DNA of 37,395 bases from an uncultured Mucilaginibacter sp. (GTDB lineage: Bacteria > Bacteroidota > Bacteroidia > Sphingobacteriales > Sphingobacteriaceae). Shown in pieces: positions 1 through 6,963 of this stretch (position 1 is the first letter of the stretch; the number at the start of each line of letters is the position of its first letter). The notes beneath the pieces are model-generated. The model searched no databases. It was not told the origin of the DNA and saw only the letters and a program-made list of their open reading frames with translations. The DNA is taken from contig NZ_CAITNG010000127.1 of NCBI RefSeq assembly GCF_903893715.1, forward strand, positions 1 through 37,395, read 5' to 3'. Position numbers and translations under genes: made by a program.

Positions 1-2
1 GT

Positions 3-245
3 GAAGGATTCACGTGCTTTGACCTTGAGACCGCAATGTCAAGACCGTCTGGATTTGCCAAATCTTTCGAGGGGATTCTTTTCGTGGATTGTTACCACTG
101 CCCTTGGGATTCCCCAGCCTTCAGGTTCGCAGCAAAATCAACCCCAAAAAAGGACGTGTTTATATTTGTGTTAAGCCATAACAATCACCAACAAACACTC
201 GAAGTAGCGAAAGCCTGCCCGGTGAATATTATCAAGGTATTATAG
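3..245 (+). CDS. C-terminal end of an unidentified protein (5' end outside the window)
   Basis: An open frame enters from the left edge and stops with TAG at 243-245. About 80 codons are visible. I do not recognise the family with certainty. The last residues, ACPVNIIKVL, resemble the C-terminal cysteine-proline stretch of small [4Fe-4S] ferredoxins, and a CYHC pair lies about 45 residues earlier, so an iron-sulfur protein is possible. The usual CxxCxxC core is not visible, so this is only a hint. The ATG at 36 is probably internal, because the frame stays open upstream of it. A bidirectional terminator hairpin follows at 283-314, separating this gene from tmRNA on the other strand. Confidence 0.35.
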   Translation, partial: EGFTCFDLETAMSRPSGFAKSFEGILFVDCYHCPWDSPAFRFAAKSTPKKDVFIFVLSHNNHQQTLEVAKACPVNIIKVL

Positions 246-282
246 CGAAAGCTTTATCGCGTGGCATCCACGCCTTTAAAAC

Positions 283-314
283 AAAAGCCCTCAGAAACAA
301 ATCTAAGGGCTTTT
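283..314. terminator. Bidirectional hairpin terminator between the left-edge gene and ssrA
   Basis: AAAAGCCCT at 283-291 pairs perfectly with AGGGCTTTT at 306-314 around a 14-base loop. Each side ends in a T run on its own strand, so it can end both the left-edge gene (plus) and tmRNA (minus). Confidence 0.7.
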
Positions 315-317
315 AAG

Positions 318-682
318 TGGAGCCGGAGGGATTCGAACCCTCGTCCAAACATGGTATAAGGTAAGCTTTCTACATGCTTATCTGCTGTTAGGTTGTAGGG
401 GAAGCAGAAGGTCAGCCGATCACCTGTACTACTCCCTTAGGTGCTTGTTCTCGCCTGCTTGTCGCACCTTTAGCATGGCCAGTTTCATTTGTCGGTGCCC
501 CGGTTGCCGGTTCAATGAAACAGAACACCGGCGGGACAAAAGCTGGTTAATTCTAAATTAAGCAGCTAAGGCAAATTGATTTTCGCCATTTGAAAGTTGA
601 GCGTTCAGATTAAAGCGCTAATTCACCCAACGCGCTGCATGCTTACCTACTTATCTCCATCCTGTCAATTCCGGTCGACCCC
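318..682 (-). ncRNA. ssrA: tmRNA (transfer-messenger RNA, SsrA)
   Basis: This is the trans-translation RNA that rescues stalled ribosomes with SmpB. The tRNA-like ends are clear on the minus strand. The 5' end GGGGTCG (682-676) pairs with CGGCTCC (325-319) to make a seven-pair acceptor stem with wobble pairs, and the T-loop GATTCGAACCC motif sits at 330-340. The discriminator base A is at 318 and is followed by CTT, so the CCA tail must be added after transcription. The 5' half continues with the GACCGGAATTGACAGG block usual for this phylum. An internal reading frame at 587-558 encodes the tag. The length of about 365 nt is normal. Heptamer-periodic DNA lies directly upstream at 697-768 and must overlap the promoter. 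Confidence 0.93.
558..587 (-). other. tmRNA tag-peptide reading frame (GENQFALAA)
   Basis: Reading the minus strand from 587 gives GGC GAA AAT CAA TTT GCC TTA GCT GCT TAA, that is GENQFALAA followed by a stop. The ALAA end is the standard degradation signal read by ClpXP-type proteases. The GEN beginning is typical of Bacteroidota tags. The resume codon is inferred to be the GGC at 587-585. Confidence 0.88.
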
Positions 683-696
683 ATTTTTGGAGCAGA

Positions 697-768
697 AAGC
701 TACGAAGGATAAAGCTAAAAGCTTACGAAGATACGCTTATTTAGCTTAGAGCCGAAAGCACAAAGCTA
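697..768. repeat. Heptamer-periodic tract upstream of ssrA
   Basis: Units AAGCTAC, GAAGGAT, AAAGCTA, AAAGCTT, ACGAAGA and TACGCTT follow each other with a 7-base period from 697 to 738. After a two-base slip, three further units (AGAGCCG, AAAGCAC, AAAGCTA) occupy 748-768. The tract faces the complementary tract at 795-829 as an imperfect inverted repeat. It occupies the place where the tmRNA promoter should be. TAGCTTTC on the minus strand at 702-695 could be the minus-7 box, but this is uncertain. Confidence 0.7.
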
Positions 769-794
769 AAAACATATCAAAGTCCCATTCAAAA

Positions 795-829
795 GCTTTA
801 TGCTTTCTGCTTTAAGCTTTCTGCTTCTT
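795..829. repeat. Heptamer-periodic tract overlapping the aminotransferase stop codon
   Basis: Five units in one phase: GCTTTAT, GCTTTCT, GCTTTAA, GCTTTCT and GCTTCTT. On the aminotransferase coding strand they read as AAGCAGA-type purine units. The tract contains the stop codon (798-800) and encodes the last ten or so residues of that protein. Confidence 0.75.
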
Positions 830-2030
830 CCTCGAAAACCCTCCCCGGATATGCCTCCAGAGCTTTCTCCAAACATTCCATAGCTTTGCTTAAATCATCG
901 GTATTCAGTACATAAGCCATACGCACCTGATTATATCCTGCGCGGGGGGTGCTGTAAAAGCCTGTTGCAGGGGCCATCATTACGGTTTGGTTTTGGTATT
1001 CAAAATGCTCCAATACCCACTGGCAAAACTTATCGGCATTGTCAATAGGCAATTGCGCCACCACATAAAACGCGCCGCCCGGGTTAGGGCAAAATACGCC
1101 ATCCATTTTATTTAAAGCCTCCACCACTAAATTGCGGCGCGTGGTATATTCCGCATTAACAGCGGTGAAGTATTCGTCGGGTGTATCCACAGCGGCTTCT
1201 CCGGCTATTTGCTCCACCATGCCCGGACTTAACCTTGCCTGCGCAAACTTTAAGGCCGCCTGGTAAACTTCTTTGTTTTTGGTGATGATACAGCCCAGCC
1301 TGGCACCGCAGGCGCTGTAACGCTTGCTCACGGTATCGAGCACGATCACATTCTCGTCCAACCCATCCAAATGCATGGGCGAGGTAAACTTCAAACCATC
1401 ATAACAAAATTCGCGGTAAGCTTCATCGCAAAACAGGTACAGGTCGTGTTTTAACACCAGTGCTTTTAAAGCCAGCAACTCCTCTTCCGAATACAAATAC
1501 CCGGTGGGGTTATTGGGGCTGCAAATCATGATGGCCTTGGTTTTATCGGTAATCAGCTTTTCAAATTCACTTATCGCCGGTAAGGCAAACCCATTTTCGA
1601 TGTACGACAGGATTGGCTTCACCACCACGCCGCATTGGCAGGCAAAACTGTTGTAGTTAGCGTAAAACGGCTCGGGGATGATCACTTCGTCGCCCGGGTC
1701 CAGGCAGGAAATCATACTAACGATGATCGCTTCCGATCCGCCGGTGGTTACCAATATCTGGTCGGGCGTAATGTTATAGCCCAATTTATTGTAGTACGTT
1801 GCCAGCTTGGTGCGATACGATGCCGTACCTTCGGACGCGGTATAGGCCCAAACCTTAAAATCGATATTTTTAATGGCATTGAGCATGCCCGCCGGGGTTT
1901 CAATGTCGGGCTGGCCGATATTGAGGTGGTAAACCTTTTTTCCTTCGCGCTTTGCTTTATCGGCAAAGGGCGATAGTTTGCGGATGGGCGATGCGGGTAC
2001 AACTATACCCTTTTGTGAAATTTTTGGCAT
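798..2030 (-). CDS. Class I/II PLP-dependent aminotransferase (aspartate aminotransferase-like)
   Basis: Fold-type I aminotransferase, 410 residues. It transfers an amino group between an amino acid and a 2-oxo acid using pyridoxal phosphate. The PLP lysine is Lys236 in DTVSKRYSACGARLG. SPNNPTG near 171-177 and CDEAY near 201-205 are the cofactor-ring motifs. The exact substrate cannot be read from the sequence. I start it at ATG 2030 (MPKISQKG), not at the longer ATG 2057, because a minus-7 box TACTTTTG lies at 2041-2034 inside that extension. The C-terminal residues after YPGR (an acidic and lysine-rich tail ending SLKQKA) are encoded by heptamer-repeat DNA and are probably lineage-specific. 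It is divergent from the acyl-CoA ligase gene. Confidence 0.93.
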   Translation of the reverse strand: MPKISQKGIVVPASPIRKLSPFADKAKREGKKVYHLNIGQPDIETPAGMLNAIKNIDFKVWAYTASEGTASYRTKLATYYNKLGYNITPDQILVTTGGSEAIIVSMISCLDPGDEVIIPEPFYANYNSFACQCGVVVKPILSYIENGFALPAISEFEKLITDKTKAIMICSPNNPTGYLYSEEELLALKALVLKHDLYLFCDEAYREFCYDGLKFTSPMHLDGLDENVIVLDTVSKRYSACGARLGCIITKNKEVYQAALKFAQARLSPGMVEQIAGEAAVDTPDEYFTAVNAEYTTRRNLVVEALNKMDGVFCPNPGGAFYVVAQLPIDNADKFCQWVLEHFEYQNQTVMMAPATGFYSTPRAGYNQVRMAYVLNTDDLSKAMECLEKALEAYPGRVFEEEAESLKQKA

Positions 2031-2033
2031 GTG

Positions 2034-2041
2034 CAAAAGTA
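2034..2041 (-). promoter_or_regulatory. Minus-7 box TACTTTTG for the aminotransferase, nearly leaderless
   Basis: TACTTTTG on the minus strand matches the Bacteroidota consensus TAnnTTTG and ends three bases before the chosen ATG at 2030. Transcription would begin at or next to the start codon. No clear minus-33 TTTG is seen at the usual spacing. Confidence 0.5.
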
Positions 2042-2091
2042 CAAATTTGGCAAACAAAATTTGAGCGCGCCATCGTCAAAAAAACGGGGCT

Positions 2092-2121
2092 TTTGTATTT
2101 AACGGCAAATACATAAATTTG
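2092..2121 (+). promoter_or_regulatory. Promoter of the acyl-CoA ligase gene (TTTG - 18 - TAAATTTG)
   Basis: TTTG at 2092-2095, an 18-base spacer and TAAATTTG at 2114-2121 form a full match to the Bacteroidota primary promoter. The leader to ATG 2156 would be about 28 bases. Confidence 0.65.
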
Positions 2122-2155
2122 ATTTTTGTTTGTACTGATATAAACACACCAATAG

Positions 2156-4069
2156 ATGAACCCGGTAACCAAAGATTCGACCGTCCCCAGCCTCATCCGC
2201 AATACCGTAGCCAACATACACCCCGATACCAACACCTTTATGGTACACAAGGTTGGCGATGAATGGGTGGACATCAGCTACCGCGAAGCCCTTGTAAAAA
2301 TCGATGCCATATCGGCTTATTTTCTCGACATTGGCATACAAAAAGGCGACAGGCTCGGGTTGATTATCGAAAATGGACCCGATTATTTGTATTACGACCA
2401 GGCACTACAGCAAATAGGCGCGGTAAATACATCCATCTATCCTACCCTTTCGGAAGCAGATATCGAATATATTTTGAACGACTCGGGAGCGCGTACCTTG
2501 TTGGTGGGCAGCCCGTTTTTGCTGCGTAAGATTGTAAAAATAGCCAATAACTGTCCCGAGTTGATGCGCATCATCCCCGCTTTTGATGATTTTGCAAAGC
2601 ATACCGAAAAAATCAACCTGAATGCGGGCGTAATCGGTTTGACGGCGCTGATCGATGAAGGCTTGGGCATTGTAGAAAAACACAAAAAACAAATCGATAT
2701 TTACCGCGAGGCCATTATCCCGTCCGACTTATCCTGCCTTATTTATACATCCGGCACTACCGGTACGCCAAAAGGCGTAATGCTCACCCACTCCAATTTG
2801 GTGGAGAACGTGCGGGTTTGTTTGGACCAGATACCGGTTATTGACGAGAACGAAACTTTCCTGTCGTTTTTGCCGCTTTCGCATGTATTTGAACGCACCG
2901 CAACTTACCACGTTTGTTTGGCAAAAGGCTGTAAAATAGCCTTCGCGCAAAGCCTCGACCTGTTGGCCAAAAACATGGGCGAAGTACGCCCTACAGTGAT
3001 GAACTGCGTACCGCGTTTGTTAGAACGCATACACGATAAAGCCATGAAAAACGGCACATCGGCTGGCGGTGCGAAGGCTAAAATATTCCTTTGGGCATTA
3101 GGGATCGGCAGAAAATACCGATTGGTATATGAAAGCGGAAAAAAGGCAAACTTCATTTTGCGACAGCAATATAAACTGGCCGAAAAACTGGTTTTCAGTA
3201 AGATAAAAGAGCGTACCGGCGGGCGCTTAAAATTTATGATATCGGGCGGTGGCGCTTTACCTAAAAATATCGGCGAGTTTTTTGGCGATTTGGGCATTAA
3301 AATATTGGAGGGCTTTGGTTTGACGGAAACATCGCCCGTAATGTCGGTAACCGAATACCACCGTCAGGTGTACGGTACCGTTGGCCGCATTATACCGGGC
3401 ATCGAGGTGGCAATACAAAACGTTGAGACGGGGCATATCTATACCATACAAACCCACGAATCATTTAAAGAGGATTTTGAATCGGAAGAGGGTGAGATCA
3501 TTGTTCGCGGGCATTGCGTAATGAAAGGCTACTGGAATAAACCTCAGGACACCGCCGTTGCTATTGATAAGGATGGCTGGTTCCATACCGGCGATATTGG
3601 CCGCTTTTTTAAGGGCAACCTGCAAATTACCGACCGCCTGAAAAACATGCTGGTAAATGCTTACGGTAAGAACGTTTACCCTACCCCTGTTGAAAACACT
3701 TACCTGAAAAGCCCTAAAATTGAAGGTATGTTTTTGATCGGCGATAAGCGCGAATACATTACGGCCATCGTTATCCCCGCAAGGGAAACTTTGCAGGAAA
3801 CTTTTAACCTGGACGACGAATACTTCGAAAAACCGGATATTTTTATTGATGACCCCGAAATTGTAGAATGGATCGGGCAAGACATCCGCAAACTATCGAA
3901 CGAACTGGCCAAGTTTGAGCGCATCAAAAACTTTAAGGTAAAGCGCAATCCATTCAGCATGGACGAAGGCGAAATTACCCCAACTATGAAAGCCAAACGC
4001 AAGGTGATAGAAAAGAAATATGCCGACGCGATAGATGAGATGTACTTGCAGGAGGTGGAGGCGGAATAA
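2156..4069 (+). CDS. Long-chain fatty acid--CoA ligase (AMP-forming)
   Basis: ANL-superfamily adenylating enzyme, 637 residues. It activates a fatty acid to acyl-AMP and then acyl-CoA, feeding beta-oxidation, lipid synthesis or the acyl-CoA reductase encoded nearby. The P-loop-like motif YTSGTTGTPKGVMLTHSN lies near residues 197-214, GFGLTETSPV follows in the middle of the chain, and DGWFHTGDIG with TDRLKNMLVNAYGKNVYPTPVE marks the hinge and C-terminal domain. The length fits the bacterial and eukaryotic long-chain ACSL-like group rather than short acetyl-CoA synthetases. ATG 2156 follows a well-formed promoter. The gene is followed within eight bases by an inverted pair of REP-like hairpins that may end or stabilise the transcript. 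Chain-length preference is unknown. Confidence 0.93.
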   Translation: MNPVTKDSTVPSLIRNTVANIHPDTNTFMVHKVGDEWVDISYREALVKIDAISAYFLDIGIQKGDRLGLIIENGPDYLYYDQALQQIGAVNTSIYPTLSEADIEYILNDSGARTLLVGSPFLLRKIVKIANNCPELMRIIPAFDDFAKHTEKINLNAGVIGLTALIDEGLGIVEKHKKQIDIYREAIIPSDLSCLIYTSGTTGTPKGVMLTHSNLVENVRVCLDQIPVIDENETFLSFLPLSHVFERTATYHVCLAKGCKIAFAQSLDLLAKNMGEVRPTVMNCVPRLLERIHDKAMKNGTSAGGAKAKIFLWALGIGRKYRLVYESGKKANFILRQQYKLAEKLVFSKIKERTGGRLKFMISGGGALPKNIGEFFGDLGIKILEGFGLTETSPVMSVTEYHRQVYGTVGRIIPGIEVAIQNVETGHIYTIQTHESFKEDFESEEGEIIVRGHCVMKGYWNKPQDTAVAIDKDGWFHTGDIGRFFKGNLQITDRLKNMLVNAYGKNVYPTPVENTYLKSPKIEGMFLIGDKREYITAIVIPARETLQETFNLDDEYFEKPDIFIDDPEIVEWIGQDIRKLSNELAKFERIKNFKVKRNPFSMDEGEITPTMKAKRKVIEKKYADAIDEMYLQEVEAE

Positions 4070-4076
4070 AACACAA

Positions 4077-4173
4077 GTCATCCCGAACTTGTTTCGGGAA
4101 CTCACGCGCCAAGTAGCAAAAATTGCAGGGTGCCTACCTGTATGATGGGGTGCCGAAACAAGTTCGGCATGAC
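4077..4173. repeat. Inverted pair of REP-like hairpin repeats
   Basis: Copy 1 (4077-4102) reads GTCATCCCGAAC then TTG then TTTCGGGAAC. Copy 2 (4144-4173) is the same family in reverse, with core GCCGAA/TTCGGC. Each copy folds on its own and the two also pair with each other. A third copy lies at 37098-37130. The base-pair differences between copies are compensatory. Confidence 0.8.
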
Positions 4174-4182
4174 CTTCTTATC

Positions 4183-4935
4183 CTACAAAAATCGCTTTAC
4201 AATCCTCAGTTTATGCGTGTACCTTTTCAACTCGTTGGAGTATATACCTTGGCCATCAACACGGTCAATTTTAACCTTGCCGGATGCGTGGATAACCAGG
4301 CTGTCGTCCAACATCATTCCTACGTGAACGATGCGTCCTTCTTCGTTATCAAAAAAGGCCAGGTCGCCGGGTTTAACTTCCTGTAAAAAATCGACTACCT
4401 TACCCTGCCCTGCCTGTTGCCAGGCATCCCGCATCAGGTTTACACCCTGGGTACGCATCAGGGCCTGGGTATAGCCGGAGCAGTCGACACCAAAATGGGT
4501 GCGCCCGCCCCATAAATAAGGCGCATTTAAAAAGGATTTGGCCATATCTGTCAAACTTTCAGGATGTTGTTTTTTCGCCACCCTGAATGCGTCGTCGCCA
4601 ATAAAGCATTGCCCATTTTCAAAAAAAGGCAAAGAACTGCCAAAGGGCAAATACAGCACCGAACCATCGGCTACTTTCACTACTTCGGTTACAATGGCTT
4701 TGGTTATTACCGACGGACTACCGGTCATTAATTGATAGGCATCTATCGGCGCAAATTGGAGGTGGCTTATCCAGCCATGATAACCATCAAAGGTGCTCAC
4801 TATGCTTACCCAATCACCTTCGCGCTCTAAAATTTCGAAAGTTTCGCCAAACAAAAGCTGTGAAACCAATTCGCTTTGATGACGGGGGTCGGTCCTTAGG
4901 GGTACAATGGCGAGGTTACAAATGCCGTATTCCAT
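4183..4935 (-). CDS. NlpC/P60 peptidase (C40) with N-terminal SH3-like domain
   Basis: Cell-wall peptidase of 250 residues, related to gamma-D-glutamyl-L-diamino-acid endopeptidases (YkfC type) that split muropeptides. Residues about 1-65 form a bacterial SH3-like region (PLRTDP ... GDWVSIVSTFDGYHGWI). The catalytic domain runs from about 130, with Cys152 in GVDCSGY, His204 in IVHVGM and His216 in VIHASG as the likely triad. No signal peptide or lipobox is seen, so it may act in the cytoplasm on recycled muropeptides, as YkfC does, which is an inference. A minus-7 box lies only four bases before the ATG at 4935, suggesting a leaderless mRNA. Confidence 0.9.
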   Translation of the reverse strand: MEYGICNLAIVPLRTDPRHQSELVSQLLFGETFEILEREGDWVSIVSTFDGYHGWISHLQFAPIDAYQLMTGSPSVITKAIVTEVVKVADGSVLYLPFGSSLPFFENGQCFIGDDAFRVAKKQHPESLTDMAKSFLNAPYLWGGRTHFGVDCSGYTQALMRTQGVNLMRDAWQQAGQGKVVDFLQEVKPGDLAFFDNEEGRIVHVGMMLDDSLVIHASGKVKIDRVDGQGIYSNELKRYTHKLRIVKRFL

Positions 4936-4939
4936 GCAA

Positions 4940-4947
4940 CAAATTTA
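4940..4947 (-). promoter_or_regulatory. Minus-7 box TAAATTTG of the NlpC/P60 gene
   Basis: TAAATTTG on the minus strand ends four bases before the ATG at 4935, which places the start of transcription at or inside the start codon. The region for a minus-33 element overlaps the ferredoxin terminator hairpin at 4956-4980. Confidence 0.45.
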
Positions 4948-4955
4948 TAATAAAA

Positions 4956-4980
4956 AAAGGGAGCGCAATGCGTTCCCTTT
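4956..4980 (-). terminator. Terminator after the ferredoxin gene
   Basis: AAAGGGA(G)CGC at the left pairs with GCG(T)TCCCTTT at the right around a short loop. On the minus strand the hairpin is followed by a T run (the A run at 4952-4958 on plus). It lies 22 bases after the ferredoxin stop. Confidence 0.75.
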
Positions 4981-5002
4981 CGTTTATATCTGTTAAAAAA
5001 TA

Positions 5003-5356
5003 TTATTCGTTCATGTGCAGCCATTCTTTTTTGGCCAGCAGTTCTTCTTTGGTTTCGCGCACGTCTTCATCGTCTACACAGCAATCAACCGGGCAAACGG
5101 CAGCGCACTGCGGCTCATCGTGAAAGCCAACGCACTCGGTACATTTATCTGGTACGATGTAATAAACCTCATCATTTATAGCAGCTTGTGCTTCCTCTGC
5201 ATTTATTGTAACGCCATCACCAAAATCGATAACTCCCTTTAAACCAGTACCATCTGAGAAGCGCCATGCGGCGCCTGCATCGTATATCGCATTGTTAGGG
5301 CACTCCGGCTCACAAGCTCCGCAATTGATGCATTCGTCAGTGATTATAATTGCCAT
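5003..5356 (-). CDS. 2[4Fe-4S] ferredoxin
   Basis: Small electron carrier of 117 residues. The first cluster motif is Cys9-Cys12-Cys15-Cys19-Pro (CxxCxxCxxxCP). The second is Cys72-Cys75-Cys84-Cys88-Pro, with an eight-residue insertion between the second and third cysteines. That insertion and the C-terminal charged helix are typical of the Alvin (Allochromatium-type, YfhL-like) ferredoxins. Two further cysteines, 92 and 93, follow the second motif. Its partner enzyme is not evident here. The gene is divergent from the acyl-CoA reductase and has its own promoter-like TTG - 17 - TATCTTTG and its own terminator. Confidence 0.95.
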   Translation of the reverse strand: MAIIITDECINCGACEPECPNNAIYDAGAAWRFSDGTGLKGVIDFGDGVTINAEEAQAAINDEVYYIVPDKCTECVGFHDEPQCAAVCPVDCCVDDEDVRETKEELLAKKEWLHMNE

Positions 5357-5386
5357 GTTTTTCTAAAAAATATATTTACTAAAAAT

Positions 5387-5442
5387 TACCTTTGCCACTC
5401 GGCATTTCAAGGCGCAAAGATATGAAAAAATCCGCTTTGCAA
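5387..5442. promoter_or_regulatory. Divergent promoters between ferredoxin and acyl-CoA reductase
   Basis: On the minus strand, TTG (5442-5440), 17 bases and TATCTTTG (5422-5415) serve the ferredoxin gene. On the plus strand, TACCTTTG at 5387-5394 is a minus-7 box for the acyl-CoA reductase. The two boxes are 20 bases apart and point away from each other's gene, so the two transcripts would overlap at their 5' ends. Confidence 0.5.
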
Positions 5443-5462
5443 TTAAACCCCGTGCCATAAAT

Positions 5463-6533
5463 ATGTCAAAAGCAAATAAAATATACTTAATTGGTCGTCT
5501 ATCCGAACTCGGCCTCAAATTAACCAATCCTGATGATGAATTGCTTGATATTATCGACAACGAACATCATTATAACGCCTGGTTTACACCCGAGAATACA
5601 CTGAATGCGGTGAAAGCGATTGGGGCAATGTTGAACGAAGAAGACCTGGCTACTTGGTTAGGAAGTCAGAAGTCGGAAGTCAGAAGTCAGAAATTGGAAA
5701 ACGAAAATTCCGACATCCGACATCCGACATCCGACATCAAAAAAGTCGGCCTGATATTGGCGGGCAACATCCCTCTTGTTGGTTTTCATGATGTGTTGTG
5801 TGTTATTGCTTCGGGGCATCATGCCTTGATCAAGGCATCATCCAACGACTCGCGGCTTATCAAATATATCCTTGGCCTATTTGTACAATTGGCGCCCGAG
5901 TATGCCGACAGCTTTAGTTTTATCGACCGTTTAGCTGATTTCGATGCCGTTATTGCTACGGGCAGCAACAATACTTCGCGGTATTTTGAGTATTATTTTG
6001 GCAAGGTGCCCAACATCATCCGCAAAAACAGGAACAGTGTGGCCCTATTGACTGGTAAAGAAAGCCGGGAGCAATTGTTTATGCTTGGGCATGATATTTT
6101 TGACTTTTTTGGTTTGGGGTGTCGCAACGTATCGAAAGTATTGGTGCCGAAAGCTTACGATTTTGTGCCATTTTTTGAGTCGATAGAGCCGTATCAGCCC
6201 ATCATCAACCACCACAAATACAATAATAACTACGATTACAACAAATCCATTTACCTGGTGAATGGCGATAAGCACCTGGATAACGGCTTTTTGCTGGTGA
6301 AAGAAGATGAGCGCCTGGCCTCTCCCCTCGCGGTACTGTATTTTGAATATTATGATGACCTGGACGATGCCCAGATACGCCTTGCCGAACTGAGCGATAA
6401 CATCCAATGTATTGTGAGCGGTATCCCGTTAAACCAAAGCAACCAGGTAGTTGGCTTCGGCCAAAGCCAGCAACCTAAACTGTGGGATTATGCTGATGGT
6501 GTGGATACGATGGCGTTTTTGGCTGCGCTATAA
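5463..6533 (+). CDS. Acyl-CoA reductase, LuxC family, with an in-frame repeat insertion
   Basis: The LuxC family (aldehyde-dehydrogenase fold) reduces acyl-CoA or acyl-enzyme to an aldehyde with NADPH. The 356 residues include VGLILAGNIPLVGFHD (95-110), HHALIKASSNDSRL, the ATGSNNTSRYFEYYFG cofactor region and GLGCRNVSKV, whose cysteine is the likely nucleophile. Residues about 67-93 are encoded by a heptamer-repeat tract (5661-5741, 81 bases = 27 codons) placed between the N-terminal domain and the first conserved block. This adds a hydrophilic loop and keeps the frame. Without it the protein would have about 329 residues. In Bacteroidota these enzymes lie in fatty-alcohol or aldehyde metabolism, and the acyl-CoA ligase nearby fits that. 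Confidence 0.88.
   Translation: MSKANKIYLIGRLSELGLKLTNPDDELLDIIDNEHHYNAWFTPENTLNAVKAIGAMLNEEDLATWLGSQKSEVRSQKLENENSDIRHPTSDIKKVGLILAGNIPLVGFHDVLCVIASGHHALIKASSNDSRLIKYILGLFVQLAPEYADSFSFIDRLADFDAVIATGSNNTSRYFEYYFGKVPNIIRKNRNSVALLTGKESREQLFMLGHDIFDFFGLGCRNVSKVLVPKAYDFVPFFESIEPYQPIINHHKYNNNYDYNKSIYLVNGDKHLDNGFLLVKEDERLASPLAVLYFEYYDDLDDAQIRLAELSDNIQCIVSGIPLNQSNQVVGFGQSQQPKLWDYADGVDTMAFLAAL
5662..5738. repeat. 77-base heptamer lattice inside the acyl-CoA reductase gene
   Basis: Eleven consecutive 7-base units hold one phase: four GAAGTCA/G units, GAAATTG, GAAAACG, AAAATTC, then four CGACATC units. The left and right blocks are near-complementary (GAAGTCG against the reverse complement GATGTCG), so the tract can fold back. 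The same right-hand block occurs at 6700-6734 and 14457-14491. Confidence 0.9.
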
Positions 6534-6573
6534 ATGTGCGAATTTGGGAATGTGCAGATGTGCAAATGAATTA
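6534..6573. repeat. Octamer-periodic tract directly after the acyl-CoA reductase stop
   Basis: ATGTGCGA, ATTTGGGA, ATGTGCAG, ATGTGCAA and ATGAATTA follow in one 8-base phase. The first unit begins on the base after the TAA stop codon at 6531-6533. Confidence 0.75.
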
Positions 6574-6594
6574 GCATATAGCCGGTACACTCCT

Positions 6595-6697
6595 CTCCGT
6601 GTTTCTCTGTGCAAAACTCTGTTACCTCTGTGGTTAGAGTATTGTGCTGATTTTACCACAGAGTTCACCGAGAGAGAAGGCGCAGAGTTTCGCAGAG
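6595..6697. repeat. CACAGAG-type imperfect inverted repeat
   Basis: The left arm (6595-6636) carries CTCTGTG and CTCTGTT words, and the right arm (6653-6697) carries CACAGAG and CGCAGAG words. They form a long, imperfect stem with a short loop near 6640-6650. CACAGAG-rich elements of this kind are known from several bacterial groups. The element fills most of the 221-base gap between the acyl-CoA reductase and the 67-residue gene. Confidence 0.7.
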
Positions 6698-6699
6698 GG

Positions 6700-6734
6700 C
6701 AAAATCCGAAATCGAAATTCCGACATCCGAAATC
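6700..6734. repeat. Heptamer tract (CGAAATC type) upstream of the 67-residue gene
   Basis: Units CAAAATC, CGAAATC, GAAATTC, CGACATC and CGAAATC in one phase. It is the same family as the right-hand halves of the tracts at 5662 and 14422. It ends 20 bases before the ATG at 6755. Confidence 0.75.
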
Positions 6735-6754
6735 AAATTACTACCTTTACCCCT

Positions 6755-6958
6755 ATGTACATCATCAAAGTAAAAGGCGTTGCCAAAATACCCGATTATG
6801 TACAATTGCGCGATGATAAATTTACCTTGCTGGCTTATTTCAGGGTCGACAGGCCGGATAAATCGCTGGATAAAATTGGTTTGGCCGATAAGGCCGACTA
6901 TATTATGAATGTGGTAAAAGACCTGCCTTTCGGGCAGATATTGAAACTTGAACTTTAG
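6755..6958 (+). CDS. Small conserved protein ahead of ftsE, function unknown
   Basis: A 67-residue protein beginning MYIIKVKGVAKIPDY and ending QILKLEL. No signal peptide, membrane segment or metal motif is visible. The composition (mixed charge, alternating hydrophobics) suggests a small soluble alpha/beta protein. A longer in-frame start at 6644 exists, but its extra residues come from the CACAGAG and heptamer repeats, so I reject it. TACCTTTA at 6742-6749 is one base off the TAnnTTTG minus-7 box and lies five bases before the ATG, suggesting a nearly leaderless start. The stop is followed after five bases by ftsE, so the two are almost surely co-transcribed. A role linked to FtsE is an inference from position only. 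Confidence 0.8.
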   Translation: MYIIKVKGVAKIPDYVQLRDDKFTLLAYFRVDRPDKSLDKIGLADKADYIMNVVKDLPFGQILKLEL

Positions 6959-6963
6959 AGAAG

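Noticed and set aside
1..13. Palindrome GTGAAGGATTCAC at the left edge
   Set aside because: Short, inside an open frame, and likely chance.
316..345. A tRNA-like T-arm and acceptor end
   Set aside because: It is the 3' end of tmRNA; the matching 5' half lies at 660-682, too far for a tRNA.
4538..4735. Plus-strand ORF inside the NlpC/P60 gene, and many other antisense ORFs
   Set aside because: Shadows of well-supported genes on the other strand, without family features.
5661..5741. CRISPR-like short array
   Set aside because: Units are 7 bases with no spacers, and no cas genes are present.
6644..6754. 37 extra residues at the start of the 67-residue protein
   Set aside because: They are encoded by the CACAGAG and heptamer repeats and show no conserved pattern.
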